This document shows, piece by piece, positions 46,034 through 57,600 of a stretch of DNA of 64,000 nt. The DNA is taken from NCBI GenBank assembly GCA_028532985.1, contig JANCIK010000003.1:382001-446000 (forward strand), in the 5' to 3' direction. Within the stretch, counting starts at the first letter, position 1. Each line of letters starts with the position of its first letter. The notes beneath the pieces were generated by a model. It searched no databases, was not told the origin of the DNA, and saw nothing but the letters and a program-made list of their open reading frames with translations. This DNA comes from Stropharia rugosoannulata (taxonomy: Eukaryota > Basidiomycota > Agaricomycetes > Agaricales > Strophariaceae). The position numbers and the translations under genes are program-made.

Positions 46034-48708
46034 ATGGAGTCCATCGATGCCCTCCACTCACTGATCCACAGCATCCCGAATTCCCCAGTAGATGTACTAC
46101 AGCACACCTGCCGACAGATCGTATCTACTCTCCCACAAGTACCATCCAATGTCATTGATTTCAGTATCCACGTCCTCGCTTCAGATATTCTCGTCCGACT
46201 AGAAAGCGACTCTGGCTCGCATGTATGGACTGAGGAGCATCTGGCTGTACTCAATGACCGAATAGAGGCAGTGCGCTCCAAACTGCAAGGAAATCTCATG
46301 TCAGTTTAAATGCTGTCTTTCCGAGATGGGAAACGATGAAGAGCTTGCACTACAGGGTAGACAATACGTCCAATGTGCGAGATCAGACGCGCAGGCTCGC
46401 CCACTCTCCCCAGCCACATCCAACATCCACGCTTGAATACGATCCTCAATCAGAGCGGTACATCATGCTGCGCGATTTCCTTCTCGACAGCCTTGCTTTT
46501 ACAGCAATGTCGGACAGGGAGGAACAAGTTACACAAGCATTCAGCGACACGTTCGATTGGATATATAATCAACACTCATTCTCTTCTTGGCTGCGTAGTA
46601 ATACTATGGGCTCCTTGTACTGGATCAACGGCCTACCAGGTTCCGGGAAATCCACGCTCATGTTGTATATCAATCAGCAAAAACGAACTTTGGAGTTTCT
46701 ACGCGAATGGTCTGGAGATGCACCTATTACCCTAGCTACCTTCTTTTTCTGGGAAAGTGGAACAATTGTTCAAAGGTCACAAGCAGGGTTACTTCGTTCT
46801 TTACTCTATCAACTCCTCAGCCAACAACCAGAATTAATCCCTGTTGTGTTTCCTTTGCTTTGGGAGAAAATATGGGCAGCAGACGCGAAAACACGTATCC
46901 GACTGACAAGTAGCTGGTCCATGACTGATCTGTCCCAAGCGTTTCTCCGTTTTTTGAAACTTCCTACCGACAGATACATCTGCCTTTTGGTAGATGGTCT
47001 TGATGAATTCGAAGGAGATTATCAGGTTATAATTGACCTTTTAGACTGTGCACGGCAGCGCCCACACACCAAACTTTGCGTTGCAAGTCGACCCTGGAAA
47101 GTTTTCCAGGATGCTTTTCACGACGTTCCTGCTTTAAGGTTGCAAGATCTGACGGCAGACGATATGCACCACTTCGTTTATACCAAACTACAAGACAATA
47201 AAATCGTTGGTCCTATTATGGCAAAACAGCCACAAGTCGCCAAAGAGCTGGCTAATGCAGTTGTATCAAGAGCCGATGGCGTTTTCCTCTGGGTCTCGCT
47301 TGTTATGCGCACGATTGCAGCAAAATCCCAGGCCAACACGGACATCTTGTATATTCAGCGCCTCGTGGAGAGTCTTCCCAGGTCGCTAGATGATCTTTAC
47401 CGACATCTACTACTGGAGGCTGACTTGGAGTCCCTCCCTACTATGTCTCGTATTTTTCAATTAATACGTGCAAGGGAGACGGTATGTGATTTTACACGGG
47501 ACGACGACGTGAACTTGATGAATGTATGGGAGATGGCGTTGACGAATGAATCAGTTGTCAACCTTGATACCGGTACTCTCGTCCACCAAATTCCTGCAAG
47601 TCTAGTCGATGATTTATGTCGTCAAATTCTGGTCGATATTCGAGAACATTGCGCAGGTCTCATTGAAGTTCACCCAACGCGGATGGAGAAACAACAGCGT
47701 CGCCACATAAGGACGGGACGACATAACCCATTCCTCCGACATCGTAAAATCATGTACCTTCATCGCACTGTCAAAGACTACATAAAACAAGAAGACGTTT
47801 GGGCCGACATTATTTCTCAACTTCCTGGTATTGATCCGCATTTATTCCACGTTCGGGGCATTCTTTTTCTTTTTCGATTTCCCGTCGAAGTTCCCGAGAA
47901 ACAACGGAATATAAATGCATGGTGGTCGAGAATTGTTCTTATCATGACACATGCCCGCCTCTGCCTCATTCATTCCCAGCAACGCATGTTTGACTATCTC
48001 AATGCTTTTGATGATACTTTGAACTGGTATTGGCCCCCCCGTTTCGGGTCCATCGCTGTGGACAGTTGGTCTCGTAGTTGCTTTGGAACATATGAACAAC
48101 GAGGTTCAGCACAATATCCCGATCCTTTTCTTTCATTGGCTACAAAGTTCGGGGTCGCTGCTTATGTGGAAAATTACTTGGACTCATTTGAATATGAATA
48201 CGAGCAGGAAAAGCCACTGCTGTCATATGCTGTGGAATACCTTATCCATAGGCAGAGTAGTGTTTACCCACTTTCTGACCCCAAGATAGTGGATATTCTG
48301 TTTAAAAATGGCCAAGACCCTAATCTTATCAAGCAGCCCGAAAGAGACACCATAATTGCCGATGATGAAGCCCCGCAATCGGACGACGAGTATTTTACGA
48401 AGTCGCCAAAACGGAAACCACCCCCGAAACTGAAAACTCCGTGGGTACTGGCACTGGAGGCCGTCCAGCAAGCAGATCGAAGAGGCTGGATTGAAATATA
48501 CGATATCAACCCCGACGGAACTGCACGATGGGCGCAAATACTCCGCGCCTTCCTTGAAAATGGTGCAGATCCAAATGTAGTTGTTTCTGCTACGTACAAG
48601 GACAAACAGGAAACGGCCGTCGACCTCATTAAACGCATCCTACATAGTTACCAAGCGAAGGAGATCAAGCTCGTCCATGATTTGTTATTAACAAAGATGG
48701 GATCCTGA
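46034..48708 (+). CDS. NACHT-domain STAND NTPase (fungal NLR-like) with degenerate ankyrin tail
   Basis: Two coding exons proposed, 46034-46270 and 46342-48708, joined in frame, about 867 residues. A helical N-terminal segment (residues 1-80) precedes SLHYRVDN, the conserved lead-in of fungal NACHT proteins (consensus close to LKSLHFR), then DTFDWIY. The P-loop is GLPGSGKST at about residue 175. FFFWESGT and LLRSLLYQLLSQQP follow, and Walker B is CLLVDGLDEFEG at about 290. LCVASRPWKVF and the winged-helix/superhelical region come next, with the repeated HRTVKDYI block. The last 150 residues contain IVDILFKNGQDPNL and ILRAFLENGADPNV, which look like two diverged ankyrin-type repeats separated by an acidic insert. 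Fungal STAND proteins mediate heterokaryon incompatibility or non-self recognition; that is inference here. The N-terminal effector is not a type I recognise. The intron 46271-46341 is inferred only from frame. Confidence 0.85.
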
Positions 48709-49116
48709 AGCAAGCTGAAGACACCGTTTGCGCAGTAGACTTATTTTCTTATTTTTATGTCGTTGATCTAAGTGGTGGTGAAAACTGAATGCCTGATTGT
48801 AAAGCTGTTGTAAAGAAATATTTATATCATATTATTTAGTTCTTCAACATCGACTACTTTAATCTCCCCGCAATGCAGCCAACGCATTGAGCTTGATGCA
48901 TGATGCACAATGTAGTTGCAGTTTTAACGAAGTCCTGAAAGCTGTAGAAAAATATTGCGGAGACTACTAACAAGTGGCATATAGCAGCTGCCACGTGCAA
49001 CTACTGTAAGTTCTTGAGAAGGATCGAGCTGATCTCATCGCTTAGGTTGTTACCACATTGTCAACTCCTGAACTTAGCGCCCGACGCCACTCGAACACGC
49101 ATGTGCGCTTAAAGCC
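48709..49116. other. Intergenic
   Basis: No gene seen between the NACHT gene and the OB-fold gene. Confidence 0.5.
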
Positions 49117-50244
49117 ATGTATAGAGTGTTCCTGGGTGCTCCATCCTTAAAAGAAATTGACAGTGATGTATCATTGTATTCATGGCGCACTGTCTCCTCA
49201 CACTCCGCCTCATCACGATTAGTGTCAAAAGTGCAATCCACGCAATCCTTTGTACTTCCCCGAGCGACACTAGAAGCAGCGAGTCGCCGGATATCAATGA
49301 TTTACAAAGATATTGTCTTTGAAGGTGATAACGAAGAAGAATGTCTGCCAAGTGACAATAGTGAAAATGAAGTTGAGATCTCGGTTTTCCGTGGGGTTGG
49401 TATGTCTATGCCATGGAACGCCGTTTGGTTCTAATACCAACTGGTGCAGAACAGAGCACTGTAATATCATGGCCACCGAGTGTTGAGAGAGATCTTTCAA
49501 AAACTCGTGACGGAAGCCAGGGGATTCCTTCCTTCCTCCTCGACGAATCATCGTCAATGCAAAGCAAGACTGAAGAAAAAGCTACAACGTTTATCGTCGA
49601 ATCGCAACTTAGAGAGACGCAGGCCTTGGAATCTCAGTCCTTCAATAATTATTCGGATGCGTCTTCTATCGGTCGCTTTCCGACCTTTCATTTCGATTTA
49701 CATACCCTTACGTCCCTTACTCGACTTACGACGTCTAAGTCAAGGGGTACAATAAAGATTAATGCCCTTTTAGCCGTGCTTGAAGTTGAAGGGCCGGATA
49801 CCATCCGCATAAAGAAGGGTCCCGACGCTGGCCAGGCCGTATCGGTATTGAAGCTTATCCTCGGCGACGATGAAGGCAATGTGGCAAGACTTACGGCCTG
49901 GCGGGAGGTAGCTGAGGATTGGGGAGGCAGTTCAAACGGACTGGCCACAAAACGCGGGGACATTATTCATATTGAAAGTAAGGACTCCTTCATCAATTGA
50001 TTTTCACATCCTGACTAATTTTACCGTAGATATTACTGCTGTCGTTAACCTAACTACAGCAGTAGCACTGACAGCGTCACCTTATCTGAAATCGCAACTG
50101 GTTATTTGCTATCGCACAATGCCGTATAGCCACGAAGATGGGCGACTCCGCCCAGACCTTCGTCTTGCATTCAGTGAGCCTTGCGTCCGAAAGGTGTCTT
50201 CCATGGCGACTTGGTTTGAGCAGATGGCCGGCATTGCGTCGTAA
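49117..50244 (+). CDS. OB-fold-like protein, possibly shieldin-2 (SHLD2) OB-domain related
   Basis: Three exons, 49117-49399, 49450-49977 and 50030-50244, phase-checked, give 341 residues. The first 190 residues are Ser-rich and acidic without motif. From about residue 205 the pattern is KINALLAVLEVEGPDTIRIKKGPDAGQ, then VSVLKLILGDDEGNVARLTAWREVAEDW, then KRGDIIHIENI. Alternating beta strands, a strand-turn-strand with DDEGN, a TAWR motif and GD before the last strand are the layout of a nucleic-acid-binding OB fold. The spacing and TAWR-like turn remind me of the first OB fold of shieldin subunit 2, but I cannot test this. It lies convergent with thioredoxin (132 bp between stops). Other possibilities are an RPA-like or telomere-protein OB domain. 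Confidence 0.6.
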
Positions 50245-50376
50245 AATCTGTATTTCACTCAACAAGATATTCTTATTTGCTAATATGTTCCTTCCATTGG
50301 TACAACGCTAAGGTTCGTAACTTACACCCCACTCATTATGTTACATGCAACTATAACTATGGTATACAGCACAACT

Positions 50377-50872
50377 TTAGACAAGGGACACGCCTTTGGC
50401 GATTAGGCCCTGCGAAGACGATTGATAGGTTAGGAAACAGAACTTAATTGGTCCGGAGTATCTCATCTCACCTGGACGTTTGGTGGGTTCGCTCCTACGA
50501 CGGTCTCCATCTTTTCTCCGTCCTTGTAGAGCACGAATGTGGGCATCTAATCGAAAATTAGCGAAGACCATAGTGGCACAAAATAGGACATACTGCTCTG
50601 ATGCCGACTTCTTCAGCGATGGCAGGTTGATCATCGACGTCGACCTTGTAGAATTCAACCCCCTCATTGATCGCTTCTTCGGAAAACTTCTCGAAGACGG
50701 GAGAGATTGTTTTGCATGGTCCACACCATGTTGCCCAGAAGTCGACCACGATGGGCTTGCCACTGTTGACCTAGATGGAGGGGTCGCATTGGAATATCGA
50801 ATGATGACATCATATGGTTATACGTACAATAGATTTCCACTCATCGAGGGAGGTGATAGGTTTGACAACCAT
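50377..50872 (-). CDS. TRX: Thioredoxin
   Basis: Four exons: 50872-50828, 50770-50594, 50546-50472, 50409-50377. They are phase-checked and give 109 residues, the classical length. The redox centre WCGPC sits in [19 protein letters not shown]. The buried Asp is in VVDFWA, and [10 protein letters not shown] carries the cis-proline. It is a cytosolic disulfide reductase supplied by thioredoxin reductase. The N-terminus has no targeting extension. The start codon is the first ATG and each intron has normal borders. Confidence 0.96.
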
Positions 50873-51823
50873 GTTAAATATTTGGGGAAGGTGAGTGTGA
50901 AGGTGTGCAGAAGAGATTGAAGGGAACTGTGATGTGGACTGGAAGCCTGCAACTGTGCTTTTATCTAATCCTCGTAGCACTGCTTGGTGAGCGCCCACGT
51001 GCCACATTACATGAACATTCGTCATCTATCGTGATCTTGTCCACCGAGTCCCGACTCCCGAGCTCGAGCTGTAAGCTGTTCGCGCGACATTCCTCCACTC
51101 AAAATTACTAATCAGTAATTTCTGGAAGGTACTTTAATTGACCAGAGGCTACTTAATGATCTATGATGTCCCAGAACTCCCATTTCTGCACGAATTGGGC
51201 GCGAACGTTTACTGGCGACTTATCGTGCCGTGCCACTGCCCCGACATTGCCCCCAAGCATAAGTAGACACATTTGGAAGTTGGAACTCATGTTACATCCA
51301 AGCACAGCAAACCTGGGTAAGTGTCAATATCAACGGCCTTCTATCACATCTATCTCTTGACGTGCATATCATCCAGCTAAGAACACCATCCGAGTAGAGC
51401 AATCATGAGACTTGTTTAGACCGAGGTAAAAACTGGCAGATTCCGAGTAGCGGAGTAGCATCTAAGTCATGACATCTAGATCTGAATGGTCGTCGAGTTG
51501 GACAGGGACAGGTAGGAAAGGAGGATAAGTTTCTAAATATTCCCAGATTACCTTTCTAAAAATACTCCTCATTCAACGTTAATTCTAAAAGTTATCAATG
51601 ATTCAACTTCGTTGGATAACATGCACGATATTTTAATATTTAAACTAACAGGAAAACGATGGAAAGCAAGAGGTTCGGAGCAAAGTATCGCGGTGGGTAA
51701 TCATGACTTCCGTATGTGTAACGGCATAAGTGACGGAAAAGGGAACAGATGGCACTAAAAGGTAAATGTGAGAGGACTATAATTGAGAAAGAGAATGCGT
51801 CTACTCTTACACGCGTTCAACGT
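50873..51823. other. Intergenic
   Basis: No gene seen in about 950 bp. A few frames of 60-70 codons have no support. The right part (about 51480-51780) is AT-rich. Confidence 0.5.
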
Positions 51824-52754
51824 TTAGTAGGTTAACATGGGCATCCGGCCCAAAACGTTGTCCATAGTGGCTTGTACGTATTTGAACTTGGAAATGCCAC
51901 ATTTTTCACTCTCGATGTGCGCAACAAGTGCGCTGAGGACTCGGAACCGCTGCCCGCATTCAGGACCTCGACAGATGTAAATTTGGTCTTGATGTCTAGG
52001 GCTTGATAGGTGTTGGTTAAGAGCGTTAAGGCTGTTATGAACTTTGTCGCAAAGGTAGCACTGATAACCACGACCATTCCAAGAGGCGCCTGTTGCGATG
52101 TAAGACACTTGTTGAGTAGTTCCGGACCCACCACCAATGAGTCGAGATGGGTCAGTAATGACATTATTCTTGTCATACGCTCGGACGACGCGGTTTACTG
52201 TCTCTCGATTGATTCCCGAGCTACAGCCACCATTCTCGAGATGGAGAACAACTGCTGAGCGTGAGACAAACTTGGCCCCACATCCAGCAGGACAGCCAAC
52301 GTCTTTAGGACGGTGGATAGATGAATTGAGGTGCTATATAGCAAAAAAAATAATTAGTACTTGTGCCCGCTCATTTATCGAACACACATACTGCCTTAAG
52401 ATTACTTTCGGAACTGTAGTTTATGTCGCACGCCATGCAGTAGTAATGGTATGGGGACTGGCGGTAATGATCTTTGAGACCGATATGATTTTTGAAGACC
52501 TTGTTGCATGTCGCACAATATGCGTGCACACGAGTGTAGTGGTCAATCAAGCAGATACGATTCATGAAGTGGTCATCGCATTGCTGACAGTAGTGGTGGT
52601 TTGGACTTTGAACCCAATGCTCTTTTAGGCCAACCCAGGTTGGAAAATCAAGCTGGCAACTGGCGCATTCGTTATGGTTGGGGGAATACTCTATGTGACG
52701 ATCGTAATCATCCCAGTAATGGAAAAATTCATCGCAACGATTGCACTCGGGCAT
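51824..52754 (-). CDS. C2H2 zinc-finger protein
   Basis: Two exons, 52754-52392 and 52333-51824, phase-checked, give 290 residues. At least seven Cys2His2-like units are packed along the chain: CNRCDEFF...H..H, CASCQLDF...H..H, CQQCDDHF...H...H, CATCNKVF...H..H, CMACDINY, then in exon 2 CPAGCGAKF, CYLCDKVHNSLNALNQHLSSPRH and CRGPECGQRFRVLSALVAHIESEKC. Spacings such as CxxC-x12-HxxxxxH resemble the RNA/dsRNA-binding (U1-like or JAZ-like) class as much as the DNA-binding Kruppel class. The last finger (ECGQRF...SALVAHIES..C) is typical of a family that is multi-copy in agaricomycetes. Nuclear location is probable; targets are unknown. Confidence 0.85.
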
Positions 52755-53680
52755 GGTTTGCTAAAAAGGCGGTAGTGGCTAAGAGCTTGAAGCTTGACCC
52801 CTGAGTTCCAGCGGGTTTCTGAATGCCCTGTGTCAATGAAACCCACGAAACACTTTTGATAAGTAAAGAAACGGAAGCTGACCTCGGAGGAGAGGAAAAG
52901 AGAAAGCCGGGATGAAAAGAGATGGCGGGTGTTTCTGTAGTTAAATATGCAGGGTCAAAGAAGTTGCACAGTCAAGCTTTGAAGCAACGCTGAATTTAAA
53001 ACACTGAATATTAAAGCGCCGACAGGCTACAACGCAGTCCTGTCTTGTTGCCACCGATGGCCTGCGCACATATTTGGTAGGTACTAGGCATGCCCACGCT
53101 GGCATGTCCCATTCTTATCACAAATTGCTTTCTTATCCTTCAACTGCCCGTTCATCAGTCACGCTTCCTGGACGTTAATCACAGTTCCAAGCCTTCATGT
53201 TTATTGCCACGTCTATGCTAGCCTACCACGAGGAGCTCGGTCGTTTCCCTTTTTTACTCAAAGAACCGTGTGTATAGCATCCCTCTTCTGAACTTCCTTC
53301 TCTCTTTAACCCCTCCAATCAGAGTCTCAGACACCGAATAATGAGTGGTAGCAGTACGAACTTGGAGGTAATATGCGTCGCTGCTGATTACTGAAGAGTC
53401 GAGACGTCACAAGGGGTGCAGATAGGTAATTCTATCCAGGCCAGGAATTTATCCGCAGGCATTTTGTCTCTTGGAGTTTCGGATAGACAATGATAGTCGC
53501 GTAATGGACGCGTCGATTTAATTGGCGCGTCAAAGCCATTCTTAGCCGAACCCTGAGCTTAAATTAGCTCTTGTTGATTATTGTTGTGCACAACCTTCCA
53601 GTATTACCCACGACAGGTATGAAATTTCTGTTCTATTCAGCAACCCATTCGACGCCGCCGCTTGACATCGCTGTTCAACC
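52755..53680. other. Intergenic, upstream of C2H2 gene and NOP10
   Basis: Divergent promoter region. A pyrimidine-rich leader precedes an isolated ATG at 53341 (nine codons, then GTAATA at 53368), which could be a 5' non-coding exon or upstream ORF of NOP10. No gene is supported. Confidence 0.4.
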
Positions 53681-53975
53681 ATGCATTTGATGTACACTCT
53701 CGATGAGGCCGGTAACAGGGTCTACACTCTCAAGGTACTCCTCTTTTTATCAGTCCTTTAAATTAATTAATCGTCCCCAGAAAGTCACAGACACTGGCCG
53801 GGTGACCAAGTCTGCCCATCCGGGTATGTTACACCACGAAATCTTGAAGATGGTAGCCTAATCTTCTTTTTCTGTAGCCCGGTTCTCCCCCGATGACAAA
53901 TTCTCTCGTCATCGTGTTACTATCAAGAAGCGCTATAACGTTCTGCTAACGCAGCTACCTTCAAAGCCTATGTGA
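53681..53975 (+). CDS. NOP10: H/ACA snoRNP protein NOP10
   Basis: Three exons, 53681-53734, 53781-53823 and 53878-53975, phase-checked, give 64 residues, the family length. It begins [18 protein letters not shown], continues [25 protein letters not shown] and ends [10 protein letters not shown]. This is a near-textbook Nop10, but without the two N-terminal Cys pairs found in archaeal relatives, as in other eukaryotes. It binds the catalytic pseudouridine synthase Cbf5/dyskerin in the nucleolus for rRNA pseudouridylation and telomerase-type H/ACA RNPs. It is too short and spliced to stand out as an open frame. Confidence 0.96.
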
Positions 53976-54641
53976 GACGAAGCGACTTGGTGCACCCGCC
54001 TACCATCATTGTCGACCCTGCTCCTCAGACGGCGCCCGAGATGGACTCCAACGACGATTTACTGTATCGAATACCAATACCGGCGTACGTGATACTAGTG
54101 GGCTATTGAAGGGGATAAAAGTCGCAGACCGCTTGCTTTATGAAAGAGCGCGAGCTCACTGTACTTATAGGTCTATGCTGGGGGATCAACCGTTGTAATG
54201 ATAATTGGAGCAATATCCGATTAGTTTGAACATTGGGCTTTCCTGTGAAGTTATTTGAAGAGTTACCACTTGGGCAACAAATTTCAACGCATCATCCGAT
54301 AGCTTGCATATTTAGAAGCTTATTTCAATTGAGTTCGAACGGTGGGAGACAGTTTCTTGAATATTGGATGGTCGCAGAACCTTAAATATGCTGATTGAAG
54401 TGCTGAGTGCTGAGTACTGGATTCAGCCGAGTCAGTCAGACTCTACAGTCTACTTTAGCAAACCTTAGAAGACGCGTGATGGTCACTTCCACATGACCAT
54501 ATTTACGTGACAGCGTGGAGTGACAATTCGCGTAGACAATGATTGTGTTGGTTTAGTGTTGATCGACAAAACTGTTCACTCAATAAGCACCATAAACGCA
54601 TCTTTGTACCGTCGCTTGGCATCTGTGCAACCTACTGCAAT
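53976..54641. other. Intergenic, promoter of SMC4
   Basis: No gene seen. The 5' extension of the SMC4 open frame (from 54543) lacks a convincing start before the ATG at 54642. Confidence 0.45.
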
Positions 54642-57600
54642 ATGCCTCCGCGACGCTCATCTCGCGCGCCACCTGCCGCAGATAGCGATGCTCATCCAGA
54701 CCCCTTGCCGACTAAGCGCAAGCGGGGGCAAACTGCTGACCTTGCTGCCGAGGTGGAAACAGCTTCGAAGCCAGTCTCAAGAACGCGTCGCAGTTTGTCT
54801 GCCAAACCTGCTTCATCGTCTGCCACTGGAACACGGAGGACAACACGGGCGAAAGTATCACTCCCCGATGTTGCGGAGTCGGATAATGAAGAACAAACGG
54901 ATGCACCGCCGGTGAAGAAAGCAAGGCCTTCAATCGAAAGTAACAATGACCAGAGTGTTAAACTCGAAGAAGGGGAAGACACCGTGCGATCCAAACCACG
55001 ACGTGGTAGGAAAGCAACGAGTGCCGCGCAGGCAACTCAAGATGCCGACATGGACGTTGACGAAGACAATGAACCTAGAAAGTCGACAAGCTATCGGAGA
55101 GCAAAAGCTTCCACGTCCTCTGGTGGCCGAATTAGTGCTGCATCGGCGAAGTCAAATACCAGTGCCAGATCTGGTGCCACCGAAGGAGAAGCCAAGAACG
55201 ACAGTGAAGAGGAGGAAGACGTTAAACCGGTCAAAGGGCGTCGTGCAGCAGTCAAGTCGAAGAAAGGTACCGCTAAGGAAAAACACGCGGATGATGGCGA
55301 AGAATCTGCGTCTTACGGGGAGGAAGGGGATGTTAAACCTGCACGCAAAGGTCGCAAGGCTAAGGCTCCTGTATCGCGCAAAGGGAAAGCTCCTGTTGAG
55401 TCCACCCAAGTTGCTGCCGCTGAGGACACAGAAGACGAAGAGCCATCCCCATCTCACGTACCGTCCAACACTGCTGCAAACAGAGACGTTTCTAAAGCAC
55501 CATCCGCTCAACCTGAGGTTGAAGAAGAAGAGGAAGAAGAAAAGTCATTGTTTGATCCCGCTCCCGTTCCTGCACCAACTACGGTTCCTGTAGCCGTACC
55601 CGAAGTACCAGTCGGTCCAGTGTCGCGACTTGTTATCCACAAAATGGCACTGGTTAATTTCAAGAGTTACGCTGGGCGACAAGAGATCGGCCCGTTCCAC
55701 AAGGTCAGCCTTCACGCGCTTGATTTAAATTATATCCAATCTTTAACTCATTTTCTATATTCTATAAGTCATTTTCGTCTATCGTTGGCCCAAACGGATC
55801 CGGTAAATCCAACACTATAGATGCCTTGCTTTTCGTCTTTGGTTACCGCGCCTCGAAAATGCGACAGGGCAAGATTTCAGAGTTAATTCACAACTCGGCC
55901 AATTATCCCGACCTTGACGAATGCAGCGTTGAAGTACATTTCCGCGACATCATTGATCTGGTAAATTTGCCTATTTACTTCGGGGAAATGAGTTAATTAA
56001 TCGTCTTTTAGCCTGGCCCGGATGCCTTTAAGGTTGTCCCTGGATCTCAGTTAATTGTCACTCGCACGGCATATAAGAATAACAACAGTAAATATACAAT
56101 CAATGGGCGAGTTAGCACCTACAAGGAGGTACAAGATTTACTCAAGGGACGAGGTATTGATCTTGATCACAATCGATTCCTTATTCTCCAAGTAAGTAGC
56201 ATAAATGTTCATTATTCTGATCTTATTAACCATGATCAAGGGCGAGGTGGAGTCCATTGCACAGATGAAACCCAAAGCCCCTTCAGAACACGAAGATGGA
56301 TTGTTGGAATATCTAGAAGATATCATTGGCACCTCGAGGTTCAAGGAACCCATCGACCAAGCGCTCGTTGAGATGGAACGCCTCCAGGAAGATCGTCAAA
56401 TGAAACTCAATAGACTACGTCATGTGGAGAAAGAGAAAACTGCCTTGGAGGCGAAGAAGAAGGAGGCCGAGGATTACCTCCGCTTGAAGAACGATTATAT
56501 CCGAGCGCTCTCCAGGCAATACCAGTGGTATCTATGGAAAGGTTTTACAACGGAGGAAAAATTAACTGCCAAGAAAGTAAGCGTATATATGGTGACCTCC
56601 TGTATAAGATAATAACCATAACATCCCTAGGACGCACTCGAAAAAGAACTGCAACAGGAAACCGAGCAACACCAAGGGGACATCGAGCATCTTAATTCGT
56701 TGCGCCAGCACTTCGAAGAGAAGGAGAAAGCTTATGAAGTATATCCCATCTCCTTTTCAGTTGTATCATCTTATTAACTTATGCCAGGAAGTCCAAACTG
56801 CGGCGAACAAGGCGGTTAAGGAACTCGCTGAATACGAGAAACGCGCCATTGGGCTAGAGGAGAAGCAAAAGCACGCCTCCTCCAGGGTGAAGAAACTCAA
56901 GAAAACCGTTCAAAATGTGCGTACAAACTTTATGTACCATTTCTTCTTATTAACGAATTGTACAGGACACGGCTGAAAGAAAGAAAGCCCTCAACGCTAT
57001 CGAAGACTATGGCTCCAAGATTACGAACGAGAAAGAGAAGCTGGAAGGGTATGAAGATTCGCTCGCGACTGAAGAGCAGCTTTTGGAGCAGATCCGCGAT
57101 AGTCTGAAAGGTCGGTCCTCCTAACATTACTTGTCTTGGTCCTTTATGAAAAAGACTTTTCACAGACAAAACGCAGGTGTTCCATGACAAAATCCAGGTC
57201 AAGCAAAAGGAGTTACAGCCATGGACAGCTCAGATAAATGCCAAACAAGCGGAACTGGATGTCGCAATCAGTGAACGTGATGCTCTAGCTCAAAAGGCGG
57301 AGGCACTGCAGGCTCAATGCGAAGAAGCAAATAATACTTTTAGAGTATTGCAGGAGGAGTATAAGGGCAAAGTAAGGAAAAGTTCCTTTTCTGGTTGTGG
57401 AAACAACTGAGTTAATACACGCAGACCACACGTCAAAGCGACCTCAGAGCGGAGAAGGCTAAGCTTCAGAAAGACATACAAAGCGCAGAAATCAAGCAAC
57501 AGGTTTTGATAGATCACCTTCTTAACTTTGTTTCTGCATCTAAAAATTGTCACAGGATGCTCAAGAAAGTGTCACGGAGTATCGAAAGAAAGTCTCGACT

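Noticed and set aside
46271..46341. Frameshift in the NACHT gene instead of an intron
   Set aside because: A 71-nt GT-AG interval restores frame exactly and has normal length, so an intron is the simpler reading; a 26-nt alternative is too short.
53341..53367. Nine-codon ATG exon followed by a GT donor upstream of NOP10
   Set aside because: Could be a separate gene start, but no downstream exon continues the frame; kept only as a possible 5' leader exon or upstream ORF.
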